Shown: one piece after another, positions 1-10,556 of the stretch | How the letters are laid out: every line of letters starts with the position of its first letter | Numbering within the stretch: position 1 is the stretch's first letter | Source: Zarea fungicola | Taxonomy: Eukaryota > Ascomycota > Sordariomycetes > Hypocreales > Cordycipitaceae | Length of the DNA stretch: 64,000 bases | Direction of reading: 5' to 3' | Assembly: GCA_900169235.1 (NCBI GenBank) | Contig: FWCC01000067.1 | Coordinates: forward strand, 62,001 to 126,000 | Made by a program: the position numbers and the translations under genes | Notes under the pieces: model-generated | Database searches by the model: none | What the model saw: only the letters and a program-made list of their open reading frames with translations | Told to the model about the DNA's origin: nothing

Positions 1-2591
1 GTTTCTCCTCCGGCCTTGGCCCAGGTAGGTATACATTAAGTAGTACATAAGGAGTACATAGCTAGTACTCGTTTCCCTTTCGCCACCACTAAAGACATGC
101 TGCCTTGATCGCTCTGCATTCAGCAGGACAAGTCCACTCTTACAAGTCACCTTGTTGCCCAAAGTCTACATCATAAGATATATACTCACATATGATACTC
201 ACGGCATATTCCACGCACTCTACACCAGTGGGTCGTGGACATATTGAGGCAGAAAGCCAGTCATGCGCTCCGGCATTTCCTGCTCTTGTTGCATTTGACA
301 AGTCTTGCGTTAGCTGCTGATACCCGACGTTTGCCACATCAGGCATTCATTGCTGCAAGCTACTCTGGCCTCATTCTCTCATCTGACTGTGTAGTCTTCC
401 TTGATCGTGTCGCTGCGGCCATGCGCGCGTCGCCTGCTGGTTCTTCCAGATCGGGATAAGCAAAACAATAATCATTAATATCCTTCCTTTACGGATGTAC
501 TTTCCTAATATTAGTTCCCAATTCTACCCCTATTTATTCCCCCCGGCCTCTCCACACTACGGGGCTCTGTCATCCCAGCATGAACAGTTCAGGACAATTG
601 GTCTGGAGCCCATCGACGACGGCTGCAAGTCCTGGGCCATCTGCTCCGTTCAAACTCCTTCCATCGCAGTTTCTCAGCCCCTTTATTAGATATTGGGTCA
701 ATTGAGTTGTGGGCAGCGTGGCCAAAGTCTCGCCCACACTAGGCCCGCATTAGTAGCAGTCTAGCAGGCCACCTAAGCCCGGCCCGCAGCAGACGGAGAC
801 AAACCCGGTGGTTCCGCCCAACCTACAGTTTTCATCTTGGGCCTGACTCTTTGCAAAGAGTCGCGTGTTTTGAAGCAATTGCTGTTCCCGTACTGTACCC
901 TGTAACTAGTCGTACTCGGGATATGGACTAGCTTCGCGAAAGATCCCTGGTTGCGCCTCTGCCAGATGTTTCATGGGATACCATGTTCCCAGACCTGTTT
1001 CTTTTTTTTTTTTTTATGAACTCGCCCGGTCCGAACGAACCATTGGCGCTCTGCCAGGTCCGGCCGCCTCCCGACCCGAGAAACCCTGCCGCACAGGAAT
1101 GTTAGAAACCCTAAAAATACCACAAGATCTCTGATACTCATAGTAGCGGCATGGCCGACACAGTGTATTGTCATGTGGCTATTAGAGCATACAAGCAAAT
1201 GCCCAGATCTCAAACACATCAGCTTCTATTGTTGTCGATGACTTGACTCAACTACCGTCTCTCCTCACAGCTGGCGCTTGTCCTACTGAGTACACAAGTT
1301 TCTTCCACAATTTCGTGTGCCCCTCTTCTCTGTTGTTTTACGTGCACAGCAAAAAGTTGTCTACGAGCGGAGTCTCTTGTTGTCTCTTCATGGGGCAACT
1401 GGGCAAAAGTCTACGTGTGTCTTGACTGACCGCCCCATGTTACAAGCCTCGACATAAAAAGAGCCTATGTTGATCTGGGCAGTGCTAGTAGCGCCATCCT
1501 GAGCACAAGGCGGTAAAAGACAAATATCCTGGCCAGTTCGTTCTGGGAATATCACACCGCATAAATCAAATATCATATTCCACATAAACTTCGAGGCTGG
1601 TCCGGCAGTGAAACGCACAGGCGTAATACTGCCCATGACACCGGCACCGTTGTAAGCCAGCCCTCTGCAAAATCTCCGTACAAGGCAGAGCTCGGCAGGG
1701 AAAAAATGAAGCCACTGCAAGGGACAAGGATGGTAGTTGCCGGTAGGGCTCATTGACCGCTTCATGGACTGTGCATGATCAACGAACAGGAGTCAGTTTG
1801 GTTTGTGGCTGGGAATAAAAAATTGCCAGTACATCTCGCGTAACTTGCGTGGTTGCTTTTTTTTGGTGGCGGGGAAACCCTTGTATCTGGTCAGGAGGAT
1901 ACACAAGGGCACGTTTTACATCGTAGGATACCTGGCTGCTGTGTGGATGTTCAGGTGGATTTGCCTTGCCCTAACAGGCGAGGTTATCTTGAGAAACTTG
2001 TCGATCGGCCTACCCTACAGGAGACCATTGATAGCATCGCTTCAATCAGCTTGTCGGTTACGAGTGTTGTGCGCATTAGAACGATAGTTTGGACTCGTCT
2101 CCGGTATTTCACGCAGTTGTTTGTGTTTTTTGTTTCTTGCTTGATTTATTGTGTGGCTCCTTAGCTGAATATCGCGTTGATGACCTTTACCCATATGAGC
2201 TTATCGACAAACAAAAAACAGTCAAATAAATTGCAACCATGACAATCGAGACAAGCGAAAAAAACGACTGCACACAACAAGTAACAAGGTCGACAAAATC
2301 ACACACCGATATTTCAAACAGAAATCACTGCTAGGCTACTCCATGTCTACAATACTCAATTCTTCATCATCGAATGGCAGCCTTGACTAAGACCTCCCAC
2401 AATTTATCCAAACCTGTTCAGTAGAGGTCCAATTTTTCCAGGTGAATCAGTCCGTTAGGGGGCTATCATGGCAAAAGCAAGACACATCATTAGTAACATT
2501 CCGATGACAGCAGTACTGTGCAAGAGCAGAAGAGAAACTGTCCCAAGACCTGTCATAGAAAAACCTGGTCATGCGGGACTCAAGTCCACTC
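1..2591. other. Gap without a recognised gene
   Basis: I see no gene that I can support here. The open frames are short. The longest, about 125 codons on the minus strand between 1388 and 1765, has no motif I recognise and no convincing start context. A T-rich run lies near 1003-1014. A remnant of an unrecognised gene cannot be excluded. Confidence 0.5.
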
Positions 2592-3752
2592 TTATCGGAT
2601 GGTGAAGGAAGAGCCGGACAAACTCACTGGTGTAAACTGCCGTAACTTGACACCGGCCTGCCGAAACACGGCGGCGGTATCCGTGTCCATGCTGTACCCG
2701 TGGGCATAGACGACCTCACTGATGCCCACCTGGCAAATCTTGATGCTACACGTCAGGCAAGGACAAGTGTCGCAGTACAGCACGGACCCGCCCCGGATGC
2801 GCTCCCGCCCTGCCTCGAGCAGCGCATTCTCCTCGGCGTGGATGCACAGGCACGTCGACAGGCCCACGCCCGACGAGTTGCCACTGTTGCAGCGCGGACA
2901 CCCGCCCTCGGCGCAGTTGACCAGCCCGCGCGGCGTGCCATTGTAGCCCGTCGAAATCACCCTCTTGCCCTCGCCCACGAGGACGCAGCCGACGCGCCGC
3001 TTCATGCAGTTGGAACGGTGGGCGGCGAGGGACGCCAGGGACATGAAGTACGTATCCCAGCCGGGGCGGAGGCGCTCCGGGTTGGGAATGTCGAGCTTGC
3101 CCAGCGTCGCGTACAGGTGCGCAAGCGAAGGGGAGGTGTTGAGCAGGCGCACCGTCGCCCGCGAGATGAGCGGCTGCAGGCCATGCTGTGTCGAGTAGAG
3201 ATGGCCGTCGTTTTCTGAGACGAACTGCTCGAGGGAGAGCAGCTGCCGTGCGCCGCGGGACGAGGCGCGTGCCGTGTGGCGCTTCCAGCGCAGGAGGAGC
3301 GGTGCGTCGGTCGAGATGAGCATAAAAAAAGGCCGGCGCAGGAATACGTCCAGCACTGCCTCCGTGTGAATGTCCGTCGTCACGTAGCGGCTGCGCCAGC
3401 TGAGCGTGACAAACTCCAGGAGTGCCTCAGCTGTATGAAATGTGTGGCTCTCAGGCCGTCCGCGTAGAGCAAGCGACTTCATGGAGGTGCTGCTGGCTTG
3501 AGCAGCCTGAACTGGCTCCTCTGCCGCTTCAGCGTCGCCATTCGGGCTTGAATTCACTTCCGCATCATTCCTCTCACTTCCTCCATGCTGTAGATAAAGT
3601 CGCTTGAAACCATGGTGCTCAACCAGATATTGGGCAACTGTCTTTTTACCAGAGCATATACCTGTCCAGCACCAATTAGCATACACTAGTCCCACACTAC
3701 GCCTTCTTCATCATAAATTCTTCATCGTACTTCCGCAGATACCGATAAGCAT
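2592..3752 (-). CDS. DCD1: Deoxycytidylate (dCMP) deaminase
   Basis: Converts dCMP to dUMP, which feeds thymidylate synthesis. Exons complement(2592..3661, 3731..3752) give 363 residues; the 69-nt intron has a GTACG donor, a TGCTAAT branch point and a CAG acceptor. The upstream 22-nt exon restores the family N-terminus MLIGICGSICSGKK; reading on without the intron gives an unrelated start. The first ~130 residues hold the P-loop-like GxCSGKK segment typical of fungal Dcd1. The C-terminal half is the cytidine-deaminase fold: TGYNGTPRG, HAE (His282 zinc ligand, Glu284 proton shuttle) and PCLTC (Cys309, Cys312 zinc ligands). A Cys-rich loop (CAEGGCPRC) precedes HAE, as in eukaryotic dCMP deaminases. 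The gene diverges from ATG7 with a tRNA gene between. The low-complexity stretch at residues 35-65 is probably a linker. Identity is firm; the exact start depends on the inferred intron. Confidence 0.93.
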
Positions 3753-4235
3753 CTTGTACTGAAATTGTAGACCAGCAGGTGGATTTACTCCTCTTTCATC
3801 AAATGGTGAACAGTAGTGATTTATTGAGGGACGTGTCACAGGCGTGTCGCAAGGGGGGTGGGTCTTCGCGTTTAATAGTTTCTTCGTTTCTCAACTATGG
3901 AACATGAGACAGAAACCCTTTTCTCTAGCGAATATAATGTCTGTCAAGGAAAGAGACAGTTAAGATTTCTATACAGTGGTAAACGAATCCCTAGTTTAGA
4001 ATGCATTCAAGCAAATTAGCTCTTAAACAGCCATACGGAAACTGTGGTATGGATACCAGGCACAGAATCCATTTAAGCTGGAACCCGCATGGCATGTATT
4101 ACAACAAGTACGCCAAAAATACAGCACCAGAAGAGAAAGGAGGACCAAGCAGGTAAAAGAGACATGGGAAAGAAGCGCTTAGTCTATGCGAAGCTTGGTG
4201 CAAAATCAGTAGAATAAAAAAGACAAAAAGACAAC
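3753..4235. other. Upstream region of dCMP deaminase
   Basis: Non-coding stretch between the start of dCMP deaminase and the 3' end of the tRNA gene. It presumably contains the dCMP deaminase promoter. No distinct element recognised. Confidence 0.4.
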
Positions 4236-4314
4236 TCCGGTACAGGGAATCGAACCCTGGGCTGCTCGGTTCCTTTATGAGAGCGAGCGATGTTAGCCAC
4301 TACACCATACCGGA
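4236..4314 (-). tRNA. tRNA-Glu (anticodon CTC), with a short intron
   Basis: On the minus strand the acceptor TCCGGTA pairs with TACCGGA, the D stem GTGT pairs with ACAT, and the T arm is CAGGG-TTCGATT-CCCTG with a canonical B box. The anticodon stem GCTCG/CGAGC encloses 15 nt. This fits a 7-nt loop with anticodon CTC interrupted, one base 3' of the anticodon, by an intron of about 8 nt (TAAAGGAA), the standard position for nuclear tRNA introns. Minus-strand T runs just downstream (plus-strand A runs about 4215-4229) fit a Pol III terminator. CTC reads GAG, the main Glu codon in GC-rich fungal genes. Confidence 0.93.
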
Positions 4315-4873
4315 TGATGTTTTAATGAAAAGTTCTTTTCTTAATAAGATATATGAGCATTCTCTAACAATCTAGATTTTTAACTCATACATTTTCTACA
4401 AGTATTTACACACCGCGTACTTGGAAATCTGCCTGTATCGTTGAACGACTTTTGTGCTCTCAGAATATCCCTCTTTACTCCCTTCTATAATGAAAAGCAC
4501 TCTTTATATCCGGTCCAATGCTTGCCTAGTGGAACAAACGCTGTCCATGAGCGACGCTATTATGCCCCGCGGCGGGGCAGCCGACCAGTACATCATCTGC
4601 CAGCCATACCTGCCGCAGCTGTCACTCTGACTGTCTCGGTCAGATGACAAACCGGTTGCCCTTTGCTCAATACTGCACCCAGCCACTTAAACCGTACAAA
4701 AACAGTTGATTGCATCGATACAATATACAAAGTTGGAACTCTATTCTTTCGGTGACGGACAACACACCCTCTGCAAACAACGAGTGACTACAGCACACGC
4801 CAAGGCTTCCCACATACGACCCAACTCTCCGACAACGATTCGCGACGAACGCGCACTTCGCGCCGCAGAAACC
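4315..4873. other. ATG7 upstream / tRNA upstream region
   Basis: Non-coding stretch between the 5' end of the tRNA-Glu gene and the ATG7 start. An in-frame extension of the ATG7 frame to about 4706 exists, but the conserved N-terminus begins at 4874, so I take it as leader. No distinct element recognised. Confidence 0.4.
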
Positions 4874-7198
4874 ATGGCGGGACCATTACAGTTTGCGCCT
4901 TTTACTTCCGAGATTGAGCTGCCATTTTATTCCGCCCTATTTGCTTCTAAACTCGACTATGATAAGCTGGACGACTCAGCGCGCGGTGTACTGGGCTTGT
5001 ACGAGCCACGAGCGGAGCAGCCCGAAGCCAGCTGCAAGATGCAGATACTAGGGAACGCCCTGACAAGTAAAAAGTATGAATGGGAAGAAGATGGCGGCTA
5101 CTATCTTCAGTGATGGCTCCCATGAAGCTGTTCCAGTGCTGACTATCGCGTGTAGTGCGCCGCTAGGTACCGCTAGAGCCGAAGGTATCATCCGGAATGT
5201 AAATACACTTGAGGACTTTAGGAATATGGATAAGACAGCCATGCTTAAAACTGCAGGCCGACAGGCAAGGGTGCTTTCATAATAACTAGCGACAAAGTCT
5301 TGCTAACTTGCACATAGATCTGGGACGCTATCAACGATGGTACCATTTACTCGGTCCCCTCGCTTCTCTCTTCCTTCGTCATCCTCTCCTACGCCGATCT
5401 CAAGAAATACAAATTCACGTACTGGTTTGGGTTTCCAGCACTACACTCCGAACCGGCCTGGCGGCGGTCTGGCCCCAGTGAGCATCTCACGCCCGATGAG
5501 ACTACTGCCCTGGTCGACCGGGTGGGAACCTGGCGTTACTCCGTCGACGGCCGTGAACACGGTTTTTTTCTTGCCAAGAAGGTACATGGCGCCGAGCGTG
5601 ATACACATGATGAAAATGCAGATGAAATAGACGACATGGAACCCGATATGGAGGCTGAGACGGCAGCGAGCAAGTTGTCATACCACTGGAACATAGGATC
5701 TCTGCGGCGTTTTGAGGACGGATTTTTTGACGATGTACCTGTGGAAGATCAGTACATATGCTTTATCGATTCATCAACGCATCCTGAGGGGCCTTCATGG
5801 CCACTACGTAATCTATTAGTTCTCATACGCCAACGCTTCCGCTTGAACAAGGCCAAGATTCTCTGTTACCGAGACACGCGGGCGCGGCGACACGAAGCCA
5901 AGAGTGTCATTCTGCCACTGGAGATGGACCCAGTTGGCACCATGCAAATGACGGAGATGCCCAAGGTGACAGGCTGGGAGCGCTCGCGCAACGGCAAACT
6001 TCAAGCGCAGCAGGTCAACCTAGGCGAATACATGGACCCCACACGCCTCGCCGACTCATCGGTCGACCTCAACCTGAAGCTCATGAAGTGGCGACTTGCG
6101 CCAGACCTCGACCTCGACGGAATCAAAAACACCAAATGCCTTCTCCTCGGTGCTGGCACACTCGGCGGCTACGTCTCACGTAATCTGCTCGGCTGGGGTG
6201 TGCGCAAGATTACCTTTGTTGACTACGGTAAAGTTTCGTACTCGAACCCTGTCCGGCAGCCACTGTTTGAGTTCGAAGACTGTGTTGGTGGGGGAAGACC
6301 CAAGGCTGAGGCGGCCGCAAGCATGCTCAAGCGCATCTATCCAGGCGTCGATGCGCAAGGCCATTCGCTGTCAGTACCAATGCTGGGCCACCCATTTACC
6401 GACGAGGCGCGCACAAAGGCAGACTTGGACAAACTGCAGGCACTGATCGATGAGCATGATGTGGTCTTCCTGCTCATGGACACGCGCGAGTCTCGATGGC
6501 TGCCGACAGTCATGGGAAAGGCCGCAGGCAAGATTGTGATGAATGCAGCGCTTGGATTCGATTCGTATGTCGTCATGAGGCACGGTGCGGAAACAATGCA
6601 GGAAGGGCATTTGCCACTGGGATGCTACTTTTGCAATGATGTCGTTGCGCCAGCAGACGTAAGTGCAACGCAGTGTTCTGCTAAGCAGGCTTTTTATACT
6701 AAACACAAGACATAATAGTCGATGAAGGACCAGACACTCGATCAACAATGCACTGTCACCCGCCCGGGCGTTGCTGCCATTGCATCCGCGCTCCTCGTCG
6801 AGATGCTCACCAGCCTACTCCAGCACCCTCTCAAAAACGCTGCGCCTGCACCTCAGCAATCATCCCACTCAGCTCCCGCCGAGCGTGACCCTCCCAACCA
6901 CCCGCTCGGCCTTGTACCGCATCAGATCCGCGGCTACGTATCTACATTTCAGAACCTCGTCATCCGCGGCCAGAGCTACGACTGCTGCAGCGCGTGCAGC
7001 CCGAAGGTACTCGCGGCGTACAGAGAGGACGGCTGGGCTTTCTTGAAGCGTGCACTGCAGGATAAGGATTACGTAGCGGAACTATCAGGACTGGCAGAGG
7101 TGCAGCGCCGGGCGGAGGAGCTGGCGGGTGATTTGGACTGGGATGAGGAAGACGAGGGCGTGGCAGGGAATGATGATGGAGAGGGCGAGCTACTATGA
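4874..7198 (+). CDS. ATG7: Atg7, E1-like activating enzyme of autophagy
   Basis: Activates Atg8 and Atg12 by ATP-dependent adenylation and thioester formation, then passes them to Atg3 and Atg10. Exons 4874..5073, 5156..5264, 5318..6658 and 6719..7198 give 709 residues, a normal length. The start has an ACCATGG context and begins the family-like [10 protein letters not shown]. The N-terminal Atg3/Atg10-binding domain spans about 1-300. The ThiF/E1 fold has the nucleotide loop [11 protein letters not shown] near residue 380, the conserved block SYSNPVRQ, CxxC-type pairs ([12 protein letters not shown]-like) and the catalytic cysteine Cys561 in QQCTVTRPG. The acidic C-terminus follows WDEEDE. 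Intron 1 (82 nt) uses GTATGA and TGCTGAC...TGTAG. Intron 2 (5265..5317) appears to be GC-AG (CAG|GCAAGG), because that junction gives the conserved GRQIWDAI. Intron 3 has a GTAAGT donor. The second intron is the least certain part. Confidence 0.96.
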
Positions 7199-7971
7199 TG
7201 GGAGAAGAAAACATTGGAATTAAGGACAAAGAACAACGCTAGTAAATAAAGAGGGGCAACTTTGGAAGGGCGCACAAGGAGAGTTTGTTTTGTTGTAGAG
7301 TGTCTCGGGACATGACATGACTGGTTGAGTTTGTATAGGAACGAGATATAAATATTGGGAAGAGTTTTCTTATGGAAGTAGTTTTGGGAGGGTTCATTAG
7401 GCGTTTCAACGGGTATTCGAGTTATCAGTATGAATTTTATTTCCTGAATTAAGCTTGTTGATATCCTTGGTTTGACCTCTGACTTTCTTGGAAGTCGAGT
7501 CAACCGATCAGTAGAGTTGTAAACAGGTACATTATCCTCACTAGTAGTAGATATAGATGGAGGCACAATAACGCGACTATGTTATTGAAAAAGAGAGATG
7601 GCGAATCTCTTTACATCGGAACAGTTATAATCGGCGACGGGAATTTGGCAGCGCCGCATAGAGCATCAAGGGTTAAGAATGGGCCTGATGCAGCCACAAT
7701 CTTAGGTCGTGCGGGTTTCGTATTGTGGGAAAATAATCCATTAGATATTGAGCGACTACAGTCTGAGGGTTTCTCTACACAATCCTGCATTATACGGTAG
7801 TATTTTGATTAATTTTGATTAATTTTGATTCATCTTGAAAGGCCTAGCCTTTCTGGCAGTAAGCGATGTAACACTGAAGCTATTGCCCGAAGGTGTCAAA
7901 GCGGCATAACGTTTCTCACAGAATGACGGGGCCTTGCCAGAAGAATATCAGGACTCCATTGAAAGTCAATA
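7199..7971. other. Intergenic stretch with a short tandem repeat
   Basis: Follows ATG7. It holds nearly three copies of the 10-mer ATTTTGATTA at 7802-7830. A 73-codon open frame (7579-7800) has no recognisable feature and is not called. Confidence 0.4.
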
Positions 7972-8252
7972 ATGCCAGAAGAGCCATCTGATGTATCAAA
8001 AACACGGCGCAAGAGGTGTTTTGTGTTAAAAGTAAGGACTGGCTGTGCGATTTGCAGCTTCGTACTTTTGCACATTCATTCATTCCTCAAAAACATGGAT
8101 TAACACCAGCTCATAAAAACCTCAGATCTAAAAGGGTAAAATGTGACCAGGTGAGACCGATGTGTAGTACATGCCAGCAAAGCCGCCGGATATGCCGCAG
8201 ATTTGATGATCCATGGTCCGCGACGTCGCAAGCTCTCCTGTCATCGTCATAA
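7972..8252 (+). pseudogene. Broken Zn2Cys6 transcription-factor fragment
   Basis: An ATG at 7972 opens a basic segment leading to VRTGCAIC. After a gap that looks like an intron (GTAC at 8062 to CTCAG at 8125) comes RSKRVKCDQVRPMCSTC, followed by a final Cys in RRIC. Together this is the C-x2-C-x6-C-x5-C-x2-C pattern of fungal binuclear zinc-cluster DNA-binding domains, at the usual intron position. The two halves do not join in one frame with any GT-AG pair I can find: 8062/8125 leaves a frame mismatch. The second half runs into a stop at 8250-8252, with no regulator-like open frame after it. I therefore read it as a decayed gene or fragment. An unusual splice or an assembly error is possible. 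Confidence 0.6.
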
Positions 8253-10160
8253 TCCGCTTCAATAGTGAATGCAGCAGTAGCAGCTACATCATCACCTCGA
8301 CTGGCTGGGGTGCATAAAATTGAAATGCTTGGAAAAGTTATGAGCAGGCCATTGATGGCCCGTTCAGAGGACAGTCTGGATATTCCGGATCTGCCCTGTG
8401 GCACTTGCCAATTTTTATAACTAACATCGATGGTATTTTTTTTTTCTTAGCTAGGCCACGTCGTTTAACAACACGGCCCTTACTTCTCGACTCCGGCGAG
8501 TAGGGTGCCGCCGTCGAAACCTCCATCTCCTCTCGCGCCGACTGCGTGGACCGCAGCCCCTTTGCCATTTTCTAGTTTCTCACCGCAATGCCCGTGGCCA
8601 ATATTCTAATCGCAGCCGTCGAATTTTTCACGCAGACTGATACGGCGGCCCAGGACCGTCGCCATGCGGCCCCAACGTCATGGCCCAGGTTCGACAAGAC
8701 CAGGTTTGGATATGAGCGCATGCTGACCTTGGAGCCAACACGGCCAGAATAAAACGACGCACACCCAAAATAGAAGCTGATATGACAACAAAAATGCAAT
8801 ATCCTTGGCAAAAGTTCAAAGATTTGGCTCAGGTCGCCATGATGACTTACGATCGCCTGTATGGCGGCAGTGGGTGGCGGCGGTGCCGCGGGGACGGAGG
8901 CCGCCACGCAGCGGCGCGCAGACGCCGCTGAGGAGGCACTCGGGCCAGCAGAGGACGCATTTTGAGAGGACATGGGCCATTGTGATTGTGACGTTTTCAC
9001 GGTCCATTGTGGGCACGACGGACGACTGGCACGAGTTTACCACTGGCGGTTGCGGGGAAGTCTGGCCGATGGGCATGATTACGCCAATTGTATCTACGGT
9101 CTCTTTAGCCCTGGTATGAATTAACAGCATATGAGGATTGTAGACATATTATAGTCCGCCTGAAGAGTCCATGCCAATTGGCTAATAGTCAAAAATTTAA
9201 AAGCTTAAGATGCAAAGCATGCCTACAACAAAACGCCGTTGCTGGGTAATTAATGAACATGCTGAATATTTACTTAAAATTGAATAGCGTTGATACGACA
9301 TCTCATCAAGATAAAACCCCATGCAAATTTGTTACAAAGGGTGCCGATTAGCCGATTGTTATGGTCCATAGATCATAATGATGTGCAGCGTCGTTTCATG
9401 GTTCGTTTCCTCGATGAGCGGCGATCCACACCAATTGGGAACGATTTTGTTGGCTCGAGCGGCGGGATTGGGTTTGGCGGCGGGCTGCATCTTGACGTAA
9501 TGATGCGCCACGATTTTCCTTCCCAAGAAAAATTAAAACTTCCAGAACATTTTGCAACGGCGGCTTTATTCACAAGTCACGATTTGATAAATTTCTTAAC
9601 AAAAATAGTGTCTAAGGAAACAAAAGTCTTTGGATTGATGGGTATCGAAGAGAGAATTATCGTGGCCAAAAATTATCGCCCGTGTTTTATGCAACCCCAA
9701 GTGACCCCGTTTCGCAGCGCCAAGTTTGTTGTCGCTGGAGAAGACGGGAGTATTGCTACCGGTTGCTCCTCACACCAAAGGAAAATAAAAAAGGAAACAG
9801 GTCGCCATCGGTTCGTCGTGTGAGAGTAGGTGAAAGGAAGCGTGCGAAAGAAAAGGAAAAAAAAAGTCGCAGCATTAAAAAAGGAGGAGAAATGCGCCGA
9901 GGCTAAGTGATGAGCAAAAGGGAGGGAAATGAGAGTGTGCGACCATTGAGTGAAGACAGTGCGAAGCTGAGCCACTCTTTATTTGCCAAAGAGGCGATGA
10001 TTAAAAGCGGTTGTTGCAAAGCTTGATAAGTCTGTGCCGAAGATGACTACGGGACCTGTCGGTGGGAGCTTGGCAGACTGCACAAGCGGCCATCATTCAT
10101 GGTGCCATGGTGGCTATGCTCGTGTCGCCTCTCTCATGTAGGCGCAAGGCGCCGGCGCAT
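8253..10160. other. Gap downstream of the Zn2Cys6 remnant
   Basis: No supported gene. A plus-strand open frame of 177 codons (9290-9823) and several overlapping frames on both strands near 8570-9130 show no motif I recognise. The segment may include more decayed parts of the zinc-cluster gene. A/G-rich runs occur near 9830-9900. Confidence 0.4.
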
Positions 10161-10556
10161 TTAATACTTGAGAATAATGTAGAGTGCGTGAATGATACCG
10201 GGAATGTAACCTGAAGAGCGTCGATGGTTAGTACGAGTGTTCTAGAGCCGGCAAGAGTAGAGGCGAGTTCGAAGCTCCAATGTGAAAAGCCTTACCAAGG
10301 ATAGTCAAGCAAATGTTGATGCAAAGGTCAGCACCGCAGCCGCGCTCGAGCAGAACACCGATGGGAGGGAGGATGATGGCGAGCAAGATTTTCTATGAGC
10401 TTGTCAGTATGAGGAAATGTTGATGAGTTTGTAGACAGAGCAGCGGCAACGTACGCAAATGTCACTAAAAAGAGTTGCATGTTAGCTCGGTTGCTTCGGA
10501 GAAGACGGCATTTTCTTGTTTGGAGGATGCAAGGCTTACCTGGTGGTGAAAGGCAT
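10161..10556 (-). CDS. PMP3: Plasma membrane proteolipid 3 (Pmp3/UPF0057 family)
   Basis: Small hydrophobic membrane protein of 57 residues. Yeast Pmp3 influences plasma-membrane potential and cation tolerance. Exons complement(10161..10210, 10296..10392, 10455..10464, 10540..10556) give MPFTTSDICKILLAI..., the block ILPPIGVLLERGCGADLCIN, then ICLTILGYIPGIIHALYIIL-KY, i.e. two transmembrane helices joined by the charged LERGCG turn. This is the complete family pattern at the family's usual length. Introns of 75, 62 and 85 nt have GTAAGC, GTACGT and GTAAGG donors. The second coding exon is only 10 nt (one base plus GAC ATT TGC). No long open frame covers the gene, so simple ORF calling misses it. 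Confidence 0.95.

Noticed and set aside
1388..1765. Minus-strand ORF of 125 codons
   Set aside because: No recognised motif, no splice-supported extension, and no neighbour that explains it; could be chance in non-coding DNA.
1853..2164. Plus-strand ORF of 103 codons
   Set aside because: Overlaps another frame on the same strand and has no domain or start context that sets it apart.
7579..7800. 73-codon plus-strand ORF
   Set aside because: No motif; ends next to a simple repeat; length expected by chance.
9290..9823. 177-codon plus-strand ORF
   Set aside because: The longest frame in that gap, but low in recognisable features, with an antisense frame of similar look; not enough to call a gene.
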